From positions 56,311,738-56,375,737 of the forward strand of contig NC_083587.1 in NCBI RefSeq assembly GCF_027579695.1: a stretch of 64,000 nucleotides of DNA, in the 5' to 3' direction. Both the position numbers and the translations under genes were made by a program. Numbering within the stretch: the first letter of the stretch is position 1; every line of letters begins with the position of its first letter. Shown in pieces: positions 9,401 through 19,334 of the stretch. The notes below the pieces were generated by a model. It searched no databases. It saw only the letters and a list, made by a program, of their open reading frames with translations, and was not told the origin of the DNA. This DNA comes from Neoarius graeffei. Lineage: Eukaryota; Chordata; Actinopteri; Siluriformes; Ariidae.

Positions 9401-10722
9401 GTGCCGCCGTGACCAAATATTTTGTTTATTTTTGCTTTGATAGTGGAAATATATCCTGAAGAAACCACACTCACTTTAGAGCACATCGGATAGCTGGTTC
9501 GCTAGCTCGTATTGATTTGTAAGCATGTTTCCGGTGAATTTGGTGTCCTAGTGCGGTTATAGGAAATATAAGCACTCTTGAAACGATGCTTGACCAATCA
9601 AATTATTGGGATGAAATTAGCTTGTGTAATTAACAATTATTCCACGCGATCAAGTCGTACATGAGCTGATACGTACAACGAGATTGAGTGGAATAGCCGT
9701 TTTGTTCTATCCACATTCACTGGATTTTCAGAAACGGAGCATTTTTATTTTTTGCAAATTCGATAAATAAAAACTTCATACAAAACGTCCGACAGAATCA
9801 TTTTCGCTGAGAATGTAAACAAACCGGCGAAATGACAGGAGCAGTTTGTGAAAAATGCTATAATTGAAAAATAAAAACAGATATGTTCTTACCATCAAAT
9901 ACTTTCATTCCACATTTTTGTATTTTTTGGGGTTTTGTTTTCGAGCAGAGTTTTTATTTCGTCTTCGGTTGGTTCAGCAACACGGTCTGCCATTTTGTGT
10001 TTCTCTACTCACGGTATATGAGCTGTAGTAGTAGAGTAGCCAATCAGAACGCGTGATTGCTCATATCCAGCGAATGTGGATAGAATGATCGTCGATATAG
10101 TGAAGTTTTCCGTCATGAGACGACTTCTGAGCGTTTTTGGAAGTGTCTCCAGTGTCTGCGATTCTTAAACATTTTTCAGATGTGGGAAAGTCTTCATGAC
10201 TGAGCACTTTCGCTTTGTGGTTTCTGGTAACGTGACAAGCTGCATTTTTTTTTGTGTGTGTCAATTTCAAGACAGAAGTAAAAGAAGCCTTTATTAGTCA
10301 TATGTACACTCAAGCACAATGAAATACCTCCTCTGCATTTAATCCATCTGAAGCAGTGAACACATACAAGTGAGCAATGAGCGCATACGCTTACCCAGAG
10401 CAGTGGGCAGCTATGCTACAGCACCCAGGTAGCAGTTGGGGCTTAGGTGCCTTGCTCAAGGGCATTTCAGCAATGATACAGAGGGAGGGGAAAGTGCTGC
10501 TCATTCACTCAACTCCCTTCATGTTTTTCCTGCTGGTCCTGGGAATCGAACCAGCAACCCTTTGGGCCCAAGACTGCTTCTCTTACCTTCAGGCCCAGAG
10601 AAGCTGGTTAGGGAACAATCCCATTCCTTAGGGTTTGGCATGAATACACACACGCACCCTTTCTTTCTTTTTATCTTTTTTTTTTTTTTTAACAGGTCCA
10701 CAGAAGACGACGCAGACCCTGA
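6327..10722 (+). CDS. Type I membrane protein with long Asn/Gln-rich cytoplasmic tail (3' exons, partial)
   Basis: Four exons can be joined in phase. 6327-6431: TCLSGGAVAGIVIACF followed by a hydrophobic run and LRQRN, a single transmembrane helix with a basic stop-transfer. 6518-6579: VNQRLSTVIGQRKQNLNNRPT. 6661-8298: 546 codons of low-complexity tail. 10696-10722: VHRRRRRP-stop. Splice sites are good: ctacag|at, aatg|gtaaaa, ttgcag|tt, aca|gtaaga, ctcag|gtt, ccag|gtgaga, and a long T-tract before aacag|gtc. The LSGGAxAGIVI juxtamembrane sequence is typical of immunoglobulin-superfamily adhesion proteins (CEACAM/HEPACAM-like); the extracellular exons are not visible and probably lie upstream. 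The gene identity is not recognised. Function is inferred only as a cell-surface protein whose tail may recruit partners. Confidence 0.6.
6661..8325 (+). CDS. Large low-complexity cytoplasmic tail exon
   Basis: Open from the acceptor at 6660 to a stop at 8323-8325 (554 codons if read through; 546 to the donor at 8298). The composition is dominated by Asn, Gln, Pro, His, Thr and Ser, with runs such as HNNYNNNN near the start and repeated Q-T-x-P and N-P patterns. Few hydrophobic residues occur, so it is probably disordered. Arg-rich patches occur at 7600-7680 (RRNFLRQF, QRRSRGDRD) and 8150-8230. There is no stop or frameshift over 1.6 kb despite low complexity, which argues for selection. The readthrough alternative ends VRQTLQKD and would be an intron-retention isoform. 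Confidence 0.7.
   Translation, partial: VIPAPPYGHDNPGFLGQGDQPDPPMHSGNRLHRSKTQANGQHNNYNNNNILTQNRATNTTAFQPNGHLNTDMFSYNANLHDSQRNGNSNQRNTGSFQQVGQQNPNILIQTGQAEAGPHTVLINLNPLRQNPNATTQPHAVQVSLNAPQTSSGQNTRHYNDQQSNPVQQELVNTRHSNHSHVSGSHSNPQTWTDNVHNTAQPGHNSTLRNRQPRDHHVTNQTRSRRNTENTHPDSEVTPTPLDHTHTTVVDDSSSNTYPRQMPWDLMHGTPAYPNPQMDSYASQNSSESASEHSAPAPRPIRPPVDEQVRNISRASRRNFLRQFAHSAAQRRSRGDRDLSRQVTQPAQPRADYQSRTAPQNITSQRHDMGNVDRAVPHQPVPRQTAQPTHLISQAGPDQRQTGPLNAAPPNSHMLTQAALQQHTNQTPNPFVNWVQQTRTALQHPGAQSIPAQTNPARQTNQAGQVAPAPPPVLRLAEFKTLPREHIQKPRAVKPVQMMRRPVVMHHGRRPPNMPRHARAMLSNPHRPPVNPRMHAHVQGVPVHISQVRQTLQKD
8326..9023 (+). other. Intron sequence
   Basis: Lies between the donor at 8299 and the terminal exon at 10696. 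No coding signal was recognised; short ORFs are not conserved-looking. The rest of this intron is occupied by a SINE (9036), a Crypton-like fragment (9706) and a dispersed repeat (10276). Confidence 0.5.
9036..9408 (-). mobile_element. V-SINE, nearly full length, with 12-bp target duplication
   Basis: Minus-strand copy running from the 5' ggcggcacggtggtgtagtgg end (about 9408) to the gagatgag tail (9036). The tRNA-like A box (tggtgtagtggttagc) and B box (gttcgagcc) are present. The direct repeat gtgaccaaatat flanks it at 9024-9035 and 9409-9420. It is inserted in the last intron of the membrane-protein gene. Confidence 0.95.
9640..10084 (-). mobile_element. Crypton-like element fragment, copy B
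   Basis: Minus-strand ATG at 9993 opens MADRVAEPTEDEIKTLLENK followed by TPKNTK, then a frameshift; the donor-like GATG|GTAAGA is near 9894. It is bounded by the inverted motif ttctatccacattcactgga (9705-9724) and tccagcgaatgtggataga (10066-10084), with the family's outer 3' flank at 9640-9704. Same family as the copies at 3.1, 45.5 and 49.4 kb. Confidence 0.45.
10276..10620 (+). repeat. Dispersed SINE-like repeat
   Basis: Starts with aagcctttattagtcatatg...aatgaaat and contains ggtgccttgctcaagggcat and ctgggaatcgaaccagcaaccctt, phrases that recur in many fish genomes as an interspersed repeat. A decayed piece of the same 3' part is at 16378-16440. The class is uncertain (possibly LINE- or tRNA-related). 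Confidence 0.5.
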
Positions 10723-10744
10723 GATAATCCAGTCCATGTTCTGA
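10696..10744 (+). CDS. Terminal exon of the membrane-protein gene
   Basis: Preceded by a 16-base T run and aacag. Joined in phase 0 to the donor at 8298 it codes VHRRRRRP and stops at 10720-10722. In the next frame the same bases read STEDDADPEIIQSMF and stop at 10742-10744, which looks more like a conserved acidic C-terminus. Using it would need a different donor or an unseen small exon. I favour phase 0 from the splice sites but cannot settle it. Confidence 0.45.
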
Positions 10745-11536
10745 TAAGGCATCATGCAAAATGCAGAGCGAGGTGTGCAGCAGGACTTGAGCTTTATCCA
10801 ACCGAAAAACCAGTACAAGCCTCAAGAAACTGTTAAATGCTAAGTAATGACGTTCCCGTTTAGTGCTTTCTTCCACAGCCGTTTATTCAGCAGTTGGTAC
10901 ACAGATGCTTCCTCTGACGCCACTCAATTAGCGGCGCCTCCGTGGACGAGGCGCTCGGCTAACCATGAAGGAGAGCCACCAAACGAACGGACGCGCTCTT
11001 ATTTATTATGCACATTTGTTTATTGCTAATGACTTGGAAAATCCTAATGACTTGGAGTGGTGGTTATCTTGAAGGGCTCAGGCAAATTGGATTTTGAAAA
11101 TAAGCACAACAAAGGAATAATTTGTCCTGGCTCTCCTTGCTGAGGAGAGCAAGCTGATTAATTACAAACGTTATTGTTTTACTTCTTTTTAATTTTATTG
11201 TTTATTCATGTGTCCTGTTATGGAACTTGGTATTAAATTATCTTCATATTATGGAGAACGCTGGATTCAACTCAAATGAAAGTAGGGCTCCTTTTTTATT
11301 TAAACACTATATTTTAAAGAAAACACTGATATTAAATATGATTAAAATTGCACTTTATTTGGGTTCGAGAGTATTTGATAAAGCCGGTGATATCTGCATC
11401 ATACTGTATATAATGTTTTTTTTTTTTTTAAGAAACAGGTCTTTGTGAAAACATGTGCCGAGGTGGCATTTTTCAGTTTAGCTGCATCATTGACGTAACA
11501 CCTGAAACCTACGTATGCTTTTACGCAAAGCAATGG

Positions 11537-11726
11537 AATAAAATATTTCTGGCTGAAAAGTGAAGGGGAAATTATGTGGGATGTGAAAGACGGTCATTTA
11601 CAGCTACTTTATCTCAACCTTTATCTTGGTATGAAGTTTCCAAACTTCTGCTTTGTGAGCCACGAGAAAACAAAAGGATGAATGTTTTGCATTTCTGTGT
11701 CATTTCACAGATGGCTCTGTAATAAA
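11537..11726 (+). promoter_or_regulatory. Candidate polyadenylation signals of the membrane-protein gene
   Basis: AATAAA hexamers occur at 11537-11542 and 11721-11726, 0.8-1.0 kb after the terminal exon. The second is followed by a GT-rich microsatellite (11744-11762), resembling the GU-rich downstream element. There is no other coding signal between 10745 and 11760, so this stretch is the likely 3' UTR. Confidence 0.35.
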
Positions 11727-11869
11727 AGCTCAGGGTAAAATGTGCTGTGTGTGTGTGTGTGTCACCATTTTATAGTTTCTTTCACTATATATCTTTGTAA
11801 TACACTTCAAGTCATTTTTTTTTAAGAGGTAGTGCACACTTAATTTTTTTTGGGGCTGTAAACTAAATG

Positions 11870-12085
11870 ACCACATTGTGGTGAAAAGCATCAGTACTGG
11901 TATTAATATTGACTAAATATTGACTAGCCTCAATGAGGCTGGAGCTCATACCAACCACTGTTGTTGTTGTGTGTGAGTTTGAAATCCGATCAATCCTGTA
12001 GGAGGAGTAACGATTTTTATGAAATTGTACGTGACCCCTCTGTAGCCTCATCCGTAGTATGTGGCGCCACCTGGTTAACAATTCT
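11870..12085 (+). repeat. Subrepeat with 'ctgtaggaggagtaacgatttt' phrase, first unit
   Basis: Contains cctgtaggaggagtaacgat (from about 11995) and gtagcctcatccgtagtatg (from about 12042), which recur at about 13853-13925 and 14135-14160. This looks like one unit of a tandem array whose other units lie at 13640-14220. The intervening 1.55 kb is a later insertion. Confidence 0.5.
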
Positions 12086-12325
12086 TGTTAACCCCGCCGA
12101 CAGTAGTCGGAGGGGTTATTATTTTCACCTGCGTCAGTCTGTGTGTGTGTGTATCTGTCTGTCTGTCTGTGTGTCTGCAAGATATCTCAAGAACCAATGG
12201 ATCGATTTGGACCAAATTTTGTACGTGTTGCCAATCACCCAGGAAGGAAACCATTAAATTTTGGAGGTCAAAGGTCAAGGTCATGGCAGAACTTCGAAAT
12301 TTTCGCCCAATGTATTTTAATAGGG
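12086..12325 (+). repeat. Unclassified dispersed repeat
   Basis: Begins ttaaccccgccgacagtagtc and includes (tgtc)n and the phrase caagaaccaatggatcgatttg, a sequence type widespread in fish genomes. There is no coding capacity. It leads directly into the next repeat. Confidence 0.4.
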
Positions 12326-12329
12326 AAAA

Positions 12330-12760
12330 TCAAATCAAAATCAAATCAAGTTTATTTGTACAGCGCTTTTAACAATAAACATTGTCGCAAAGCAGCTTTA
12401 CAGAATTTGAACGACTTAAAACATGAGCTAATTTTATCCCTAATCTATCCCCAATGAGCAAGCCTGTGGCGACGGTGGCAAGGAAAAACTCCCTCAGACG
12501 ACATGAGGAAGAAACCTCGAGAGGAACCAGACTCAAAAGGGAACCCATCCTCATTTGGGCAACAACAGACAGCCTGACTATAATATTAACAGTTTTAACA
12601 GGTATAACCCTCAACTGTCCTCATGGGGCCGTCCTTCACAGGAGTGGGGCGATAAAACTCCGACCAGACACAGGGCACCAGGATGGACCAAGCAGGTCCG
12701 AGGGGCAGAAGAGGCCAGCATCTCAATCCCAGGATCAACATGTAACTCAGAGGGACAGAT

Positions 12761-12791
<31 letters not shown>

Positions 12792-13620
12792 GAGAGAGAA
12801 AGAAAACACGTTGTTAGGTATGCCCTAAGAATGACAAGTATTAAATCTGTGTGGTAGGCTCGCAGAGACGAGAGTCTTTACGTCAGGCATAACACACAAT
12901 GGCATGTTAATATGGTAAAAAATATATCATGACCTGCTCTGGCTGGATGCTTGATTGGGTGATGGGAGCACACTCCTCGGCAATGATGAGATGCAGATGG
13001 GACCCTTAGGCCTGGCCAAGACAATTCAGTTACATTTCACCGGGTCTGGGACATGCGACAGAATGTCTGATGGCCGATTCCCTGCAGGCTACGATAGCCA
13101 GTCGAGGTCCCCACCGTCTCCACCAAAAGATTTCCTGTTGACTCCATGTAACTCAGAGGGACAGATTTGGGGTGGGGGGGGGGGAGAGAAAGAAAACACA
13201 GGTGATTAGGTATGCCCAATGTCACCTGAATAAGTAGGAACAGTATACATATTGCACCGAGTACAAGCAGGGACTCCGGCAACTAACTATGACAGCATAA
13301 CTAAAAGGAGAGAGCCAGAAGGTAACACAGGCATGAGGGGCCCCGGGACATAAAGCAGCCAGCCACTACACCGTCAACAAACTCGAGTGAGCAAGCGAGT
13401 GGGGACTGACAGCATCCATACATCCCAGTTTACCAAAACACTCTATGTCTGAGGACCCTCCAGATCTACTCCTTTACCTCATAAACACCATTAACAAAAG
13501 GCTTGACTAAACAGATATGTTTTCAGCCTAGACTTAAATGCTGAGACTGTGTCTGATTCCCGAACATTACTTGGAAGGCTGTTCCATAACAGTGGGGCTT
13601 TAAAAGGCGGGGTTTGCACT
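12330..13620 (+). repeat. Long dispersed repeat (tttatttgtacagcgcttttaac family)
   Basis: Begins with an A/T-rich lead and caagtttatttgtacagcg, continues through gtggcgacggtggcaagg and ends around ggctgttccataacagtgg. The first ~270 bp recur almost unchanged at 42651-42910. Two internal direct repeats of the atgtaactcagagggacag segment (12741 and 13147) each precede a G-run with (GA)n (12763-12799 and about 13172-13195). There is no protein-coding signal; its class is not known to me. Confidence 0.6.
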
Positions 13621-13639
13621 CGTTAGAGTGTCCCTGTCT

Positions 13640-14220
13640 AGTTGGAATTTGTCTTTAGAGTCTTCTGGGTGAGTTTCAGTGAAAACATCCGAGCAGTTTA
13701 CGAACAGTGGTGTTTAGTGTGATGAGTCACCCAAAATTTTCAAACGCCCATAAAATGTTAAATATGAAAGGTGGCACCACCGTCTCGACAGCTTTTATAC
13801 AAACCAACCTGGGGAACATTCCATACGAGTTTGATCAAAATCTGATCACTCCTGTAGGAGGAGGAGCGATTTTCATGAAATTGCATGCGACCCCCCTGTA
13901 GCCTCATCTGTAGTATGTGGCGTCACCTGCTGAACAATTCCTGTCGAGACTCTAATATGTCTTTAGAGTCTTCTGGGTGAGTTTCAGTGAAAACGTCCTA
14001 GCAGTTTACGAAGAGTAGTGTTTAATGTGACGAGTCACCCAAAAATTTCAGACGCCCACAAAATTGTAAATATGACCGGTGGTGCCACCGTCTTGATAAC
14101 TTTTATGCACACCCACCTGTAGGATATGCACACAATCCTGTAGGAGGAGTAGCGATTTTTGTAAATCGTGGACAGATGACGCATGATCGCATAAGCTCAT
14201 CTGGCATTTTTCCTGGTTGA
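13640..14220 (+). repeat. Tandem subrepeats (~310 bp units)
   Basis: Two units sharing gtctttagagtcttctgggt (13651 and 13961), agtttacgaa and caatcctgtaggaggag, followed by the terminal phrase gacgcatgatcgcataagc near 14177-14195. The same terminal phrase ends the different tandem array at 58590-59080, so the two arrays may be families of one transposon type. Confidence 0.5.
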
Positions 14221-14444
14221 AAATGGCTCAAACGCGCCATCTACTGGTTTAAATAATCCTGAACCTTGCAAGGCTGATACTGACATAGAGTCGCCCGTTT
14301 GGTACTTCTCTGCATCATGACAGTTTTATTAAAGAAAAAAAAAGAATGTTAATGTCCTTCAACCAGAGGTGGGCGGTCCACCTGTCCCAGCCCCGCCCTT
14401 GAGTGGAAGTCTGTTCTATGAAGCCGCACACATTTTTTAATATA

Positions 14445-15935
14445 CTAGTGCATCTCAAAAAATTAGAATATTGTGAAAAAGTTCAATATTTTCCATCAGT
14501 TATTTAAGAAAGTGAAAATGTTATATATTATAGACTCATTACACATAAACTAAAATGTTTCAAGCATTTTTCTATTTTAATCAGTATGGCATACAGTACA
14601 AAAACATAAAAAAAAACCCATCTCAAAATATTAGAATATTTCATTTCGAGTTTGAGTAAAACAGTATGAACACAGTGTATCTCTCGGTCTAGTTCAGTAC
14701 ACACAACCACAATCATGGGGAAGACTGCTGACTTGACTGTTGTCCAGAAGATGATCACTGATGCCCTCCACAAGGAGGGTAAGCCACAAAAGGTCATTGC
14801 TGAAAAGGGTGGCTGGAAAAGGTGCACAAGCAACAGGGATGGCCGCAGTCTTGAGAGGATTGTCAAGAAAAGTTGATTCAAGAACTTGGGAGAGCTTCAC
14901 AAGGAGTGGACTGAGGCTGGTGTCAGTGTATCAAGACCCATCACGAACAGACATCTTCAAGAAAGGGGATACAACTTTCGCATTCCTAATATCAAGCTAC
15001 TCCTGAGCCAGAGACAATGTCAGAAGTGTCTTATCTGGGCTAAGGAGAGAAAGAAATGGACTGTTGCTCAGTGGTCCAAAGTCCTCTTTTCAGATGAAAG
15101 TACATTTTGCATTTGATTTGGAAATCACGGTTCTAGAGTCTGGAGGAAGAGTGGAGAGGCATAGAATCCAAGGTGTTTGAAGCCCAGTGTGAAGTTTCCA
15201 CAGTCTGTGATGATTTGGGGTGCCATGTCATCTGCTGGTGTTGGTCCACCGTATTTTATCAAGTCCAAAGTCAACACAGCCATCTACCAGGAGATTTTAG
15301 AGCACTTCATGCTTCCATCTGCTAATGAGCTTTTTGGAGATGCTGATTTCCTTTTCCAGCAGGACTTAGCACCTACCCACAGTGCCAAAACTAGTACCAA
15401 ATGGTTTGCTGACCATGATATTACTGTATTTGATTGGCCAGCCAACTTGCCTGACCTGAACCCCATAGAGAATCTATGGGGTATTGTCAAGAGAAAGATG
15501 AGAAACACCCGAACCAAAAATACAGATACGCTGAAGGCCACTATCAAAGCAACCTGGGCTTCAATAACACCTCAGCAGTGCCACAAGCTGATCACCTCCA
15601 TGCTACACCGCATTGATACAGTAATTCATGGTAAAGGAGCCCCAACCAAGTATTGAGTGTATAAATGAATATACTTTTCAGAAGTTGGACATTTCTGTAT
15701 TGTAAATCCTTTTTTGATTGATCTTAGGGAATATTCTAATAATTTGAGATACTGGATTTCTGATTTTCATGAGCTATACCTAAGCCATAATCATCAAAAT
15801 TAAAACAAAAAAAAGGCTTTAAATATTTCACTTTACATGTAATGAATATAGAATATATGAAAGTTTACCTTTTTGAATTAAATTATGAAAAAAAGGAACT
15901 TTTTCATGGTATTCTAATTTTTTGAGATGCACTAG
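14445..15935 (+). mobile_element. Tc1-like transposon, family B (inactive)
   Basis: 1491 bp between TA dinucleotides at 14443-14444 and 15936-15937. The ends are inverted repeats beginning ctagtgcatctcaaaaaatt. It encodes a transposase with several in-frame stops. Confidence 0.95.
14715..15656 (+). pseudogene. Tc1 family B transposase, three in-frame stops
   Basis: Starts MGKTADLTVVQKMI at 14715 and stays in one frame to the stop at 15654-15656, but is interrupted by TGA at 14874-14876, TGA at 15114-15116 and TAG at 15162-15164. No indel is needed. The catalytic residues are still readable: FSDES, FQQDLAPTHSA and [11 protein letters not shown]. The N-terminal third has HTH-like sequence. The last stop-free part (15177-15656) covers the two C-terminal catalytic residues only. 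Confidence 0.9.
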
Positions 15936-16218
15936 TATGCTGAACGAGACTCACTTAGAAACTGCTGCCTCAAACATCCATGCCCCTTCCACACCCTACT
16001 CTCCTGCTCAGGCCCTCCCCCCACCCCCCTCAGCCTCTTGCCCACTTTTTAGCATTTTTCAAAATTATACAGTGGGTGGAGTTACACTTTAACACATTGA
16101 GCACTTTGTGTTCCAGACAAGTAGTTTTAACTTGATTATTTCAGTTCATGCCAATAAAGTATAAGGATTGTGTGTGTGTTTTTTTGTGAGAAGTCTGCAT
16201 AGGATGAGTTAGCCTAAT

Positions 16219-16344
16219 ATGGGAGCACCCGGAGGAAACCCACACAGACACGGGGAGAACATGCAAACTCCACATTGGGCTCGAACCCAGAACCTTCTCA
16301 GCGTGAGGCAAGAGTGCGAATCACTACACCACCATGCCACCCAT
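16219..16344 (-). mobile_element. V-SINE 5' fragment
   Basis: Reverse complement of the SINE 5' half: ctacaccaccatgccaccc marks the 5' end near 16344 and ggagcacccggaggaaaccc the centre. About 30 bp internal and the whole 3' half are missing. It is more diverged than the copies at 9036 or 47655, so it is older. Confidence 0.8.
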
Positions 16345-16640
16345 AACAGATATTTAACCAACACTCTTATCCAGAGTGGCCTAGGAAGCAGTCAGGGAAT
16401 CAAACCGGCTACCTTTTGGATCCAAAGGTGCTTCTTAATGAGCAGTTCAACAAAAATTGCTTGTTCTCGGTCAATTTCTCACCGTTTTGTGTTCTTTCTG
16501 GCAAATACGTAGGTATTCCTAAGGTATATATAGCTTGCAACATTTATTGTGCAAGGTGGCCCACTTTTAAATCATTCCTTCTAGACTAGACGGGGCTGGA
16601 TTGAGCTACGCCGTCACTGATGGTCTCGTTATATTATACA

Positions 16641-17367
16641 CTTGCTGGCCATTTTATTAGGAAAACGTGTACACCTGCACATTTGTGTAGTTTCCCAGCC
16701 AGCAGTTGAAGATTGGTGGTGGATCACCTGGTTTGCACTCATTGTACGTCACTCTGGATAAGAGCGTCTGCTAAATGTAATGTAATGTTTTGTTTTATTC
16801 CCCCCAATCTTAAACTCTCCAGTCTCGGTGAGCCCATATCCACTGCAACCTCAAATTCCTGTTGTTTGTTGACAGGTGTGGAATCTGATGTGATCTTCTG
16901 CTGTTGTAGCTCCTCCACCTCAAGGTCCAACAGATTTGAGATGCTTTTCTCTTCAGCATGGTTGTAAAGCATGTAAAGTTATGTGAGTACCTGTCAGCTC
17001 AAACCAGTCTAGCTATTCTCCTTTGACCTCTCTTATTAGCAAGACATTTCCACTTACAGAACTGCTCACTGGATGTGTTTTTGTTGTTGTTTTGTACTAT
17101 TCTGTAAAAACCCGAGATCTGTTGTGGGTGAAAATTCTTGGAGATCAGCTCAAACCAGCCTGTCTGTCACCAACAACCATGCCACAGTTAACGTCATCAC
17201 AAGAGTTTGTTTTTTCCCCTCATTTTGATGTTTTACGTGAACAGCTCGGGCCTGTACGTGCATGTTTTGATGTATTGTGGTGCTGCTGTTGCAGTGGCTA
17301 CACAATTTTTCCAATTAGACTTGTACACATGAATGTGTACAAGTCTTCCTAATAAAGTGGATGGTGA
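16641..17367. mobile_element. Non-autonomous DNA transposon-like element
   Basis: The ends are imperfect inverted repeats: tacacttgctggccatttta on the left and aaagtggatggtgaacgta on the right, both containing ttattagga/tcctaataa. Related cactttattagga-ended elements are common in fishes. A fragment ctctggataagagcgtctgc (16751) typical of a SINE tail lies inside. There is no transposase. The class is not determined because the target duplication is unclear. Confidence 0.4.
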
Positions 17368-18214
17368 ACGTATACTTTACTGTGATGTGCAGCAGTTTTA
17401 TAAGAGATGTTGTACAGGCGGCAGTTGAATAAACCTGTTAATGTATTGCCTGAAGCTGTATGACAGGTTAAAAAAAAAAAGCTTTAATTAGAAAGTGACG
17501 GCTATCGAAAAAGATCCGTGGTTAAAAAAAAAAAAACCCAACACAGGCTGTGTAGGTGCACATGCATCTTATTGCCATGACTAAATGGAAAGAACGTTGT
17601 TACTATTGGTAAAATTACACTGTGTGGGCTCTAATGGTGACATGAAAGTGCAATAATGTGAATAGCAGATGAGAAAAAGACTTTAAAAAGCAACGCTGTC
17701 TCTTAAATGCCTATCAGCTTGGGTAAGATGATAATAATAATAATAATAATAATGGAAAAAATCATTAAGTGCACAAGTCACAGCTATTAGCTCAGAGTCC
17801 CCCACAATTTTTGGACAGGAAGATTTGAATTATGTTGTGTAATATTTTTGCTTGTTCTTTTGCAAGAAGGCAACAATTCTGCAGCTGACTGTAGCATTTT
17901 AGTTTATTGTCATAAGCCTGCTTGTGTTTCCTGGTTAACCCGAGGCGGAGGTGAAAAGAGGCCAAGTTTCTTGTGCTGTGTTTGCTAAAATTACTGTAAA
18001 GAGCATTTAAGTGCTTAAATGGTGCGACCATATCGGTCATCAAGCCCAAGAAGAAGAGTAAGAACTCTTCAGTGAAATATAATTGATTTGAAATTGATTT
18101 GGTGCTATGGTCCTTCGATGTAATGTTATCGCTTCCGATAAGAAAATGGAATATATTTAAGTAATATTGGCTGGCTTTTTTTTCATGGTATATCTGATAT
18201 ACCATGAAAAAAGC

Positions 18215-18265
<51 letters not shown>

Positions 18266-18698
18266 CGGGTCATTCTAGAATTCGGGCTACATTTCGCATC
18301 TCCAAGATAAACGTTTTCCACAAAAGAAATCTTTTTTGAATCAGTTTTGAACAATAATTCAAATGATGACAAACTTTCACCAATAGCAATGCTCGATGTA
18401 CATTTTTGACCCAATTTATCCATAAAACATTAACTAAATGACTCTTCCCACCTCCCCCCACACTATTGGCTGTCTTCAGCTCCTGATTCATCCATTCAAC
18501 TCGAATAAACATGAAGTGATTCAGTCTAACAATCTGGTTTCTTTGGGGGGCTTATTCTATTAACCATTATAAAATCAGTTGCGTAGAAAGTCTATTTTCT
18601 GTATTATGTGAAATTTCAGTCATTTTTTTTATCCGTCCCAATGTTCTTGTCAACTCTGTTGACTCCATTATAAAACCGCATAAAATCCACAAAGGCTT

Positions 18699-18735
<37 letters not shown>

Positions 18736-19321
18736 GCATGACCCCTGCACCGAGTGACGTCACTTCCTCTGGCAGGAAATTTCAGAAAGGCACTGAGGTG
18801 CGTTATGTTTCTTTTGTCATTAATTTGAACAAAATGTTGAGGATACACCAACAGTCGATTAATTATTCGTCAAATCTGTTATTGTGATATCGGAGCAAAT
18901 CTCTCACTCATTAAAAAAAACCCAAAACCAATATGGTGATCAAAATCCATAAAATTCTGTTTTAGGCCGTGCGGTAGCTAGTTTGAGGTTAGCATGTGGA
19001 GTTAAAACATGAAATGGCGGCAAATGTCAACTCTGTTCTCACCGATTCTGTTAACAGATTGCTGACAACAGAGTTGACGACGACCAACAGAGTCGACGCT
19101 TGAAATGCGCCCGCAGTTATACAACGGGCCACATACGCACTCCTTTCGGGTGTCGAACGCGTCTTTCTCTTTCAAAATTCTCTCAAAATCTTTCGTATTT
19201 AACCAAATTATTATACAAATTATTCACAATCGCCCGCTAGCGCAGAAGTTTTACGTCTTGGATGTGTGACGTCATGTTGATTTGACAACCGTGCAATATC
19301 GTAAACCATATTCAACGCTCA
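17368..19321. other. Gene-free stretch with microsatellites and hairpin
   Basis: Contains (ATA)n at about 17730-17752, a perfect 21-bp-arm hairpin at 18173-18215 (ggctttt...catggtatat / atataccatg...aaaagcc), (ATT)n at 18216-18262 and (AAT)n at 18700-18734. The motif tgtcaactctgtt recurs at 18648 and 19025 and in inverted form near 19067 and 19085. ORFs of up to 141 codons occur on the minus strand (17792-18217) but look like chance AT-rich frames. Confidence 0.45.
18173..18215. repeat. Perfect hairpin adjoining (ATT)n microsatellite
   Basis: A 43-bp palindrome, with catggtatat and its complement around a 1-3 base centre and flanking T8/A6 tracts. The same gatataccatg core occurs in palindromes near 51905-51945 and 52153-52304, suggesting a shared MITE family. 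Confidence 0.6.
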
Positions 19322-19334
19322 TTCTCCATTGGGT

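Noticed and set aside
12454..12828. 124-codon ORF ending in a Gly-run
   Set aside because: Lies in a dispersed repeat; the Gly-run is the poly-G/GA microsatellite.
17792..18217. 141-codon minus-strand ORF
   Set aside because: AT-rich, begins inside a palindrome, no domain or splice context.
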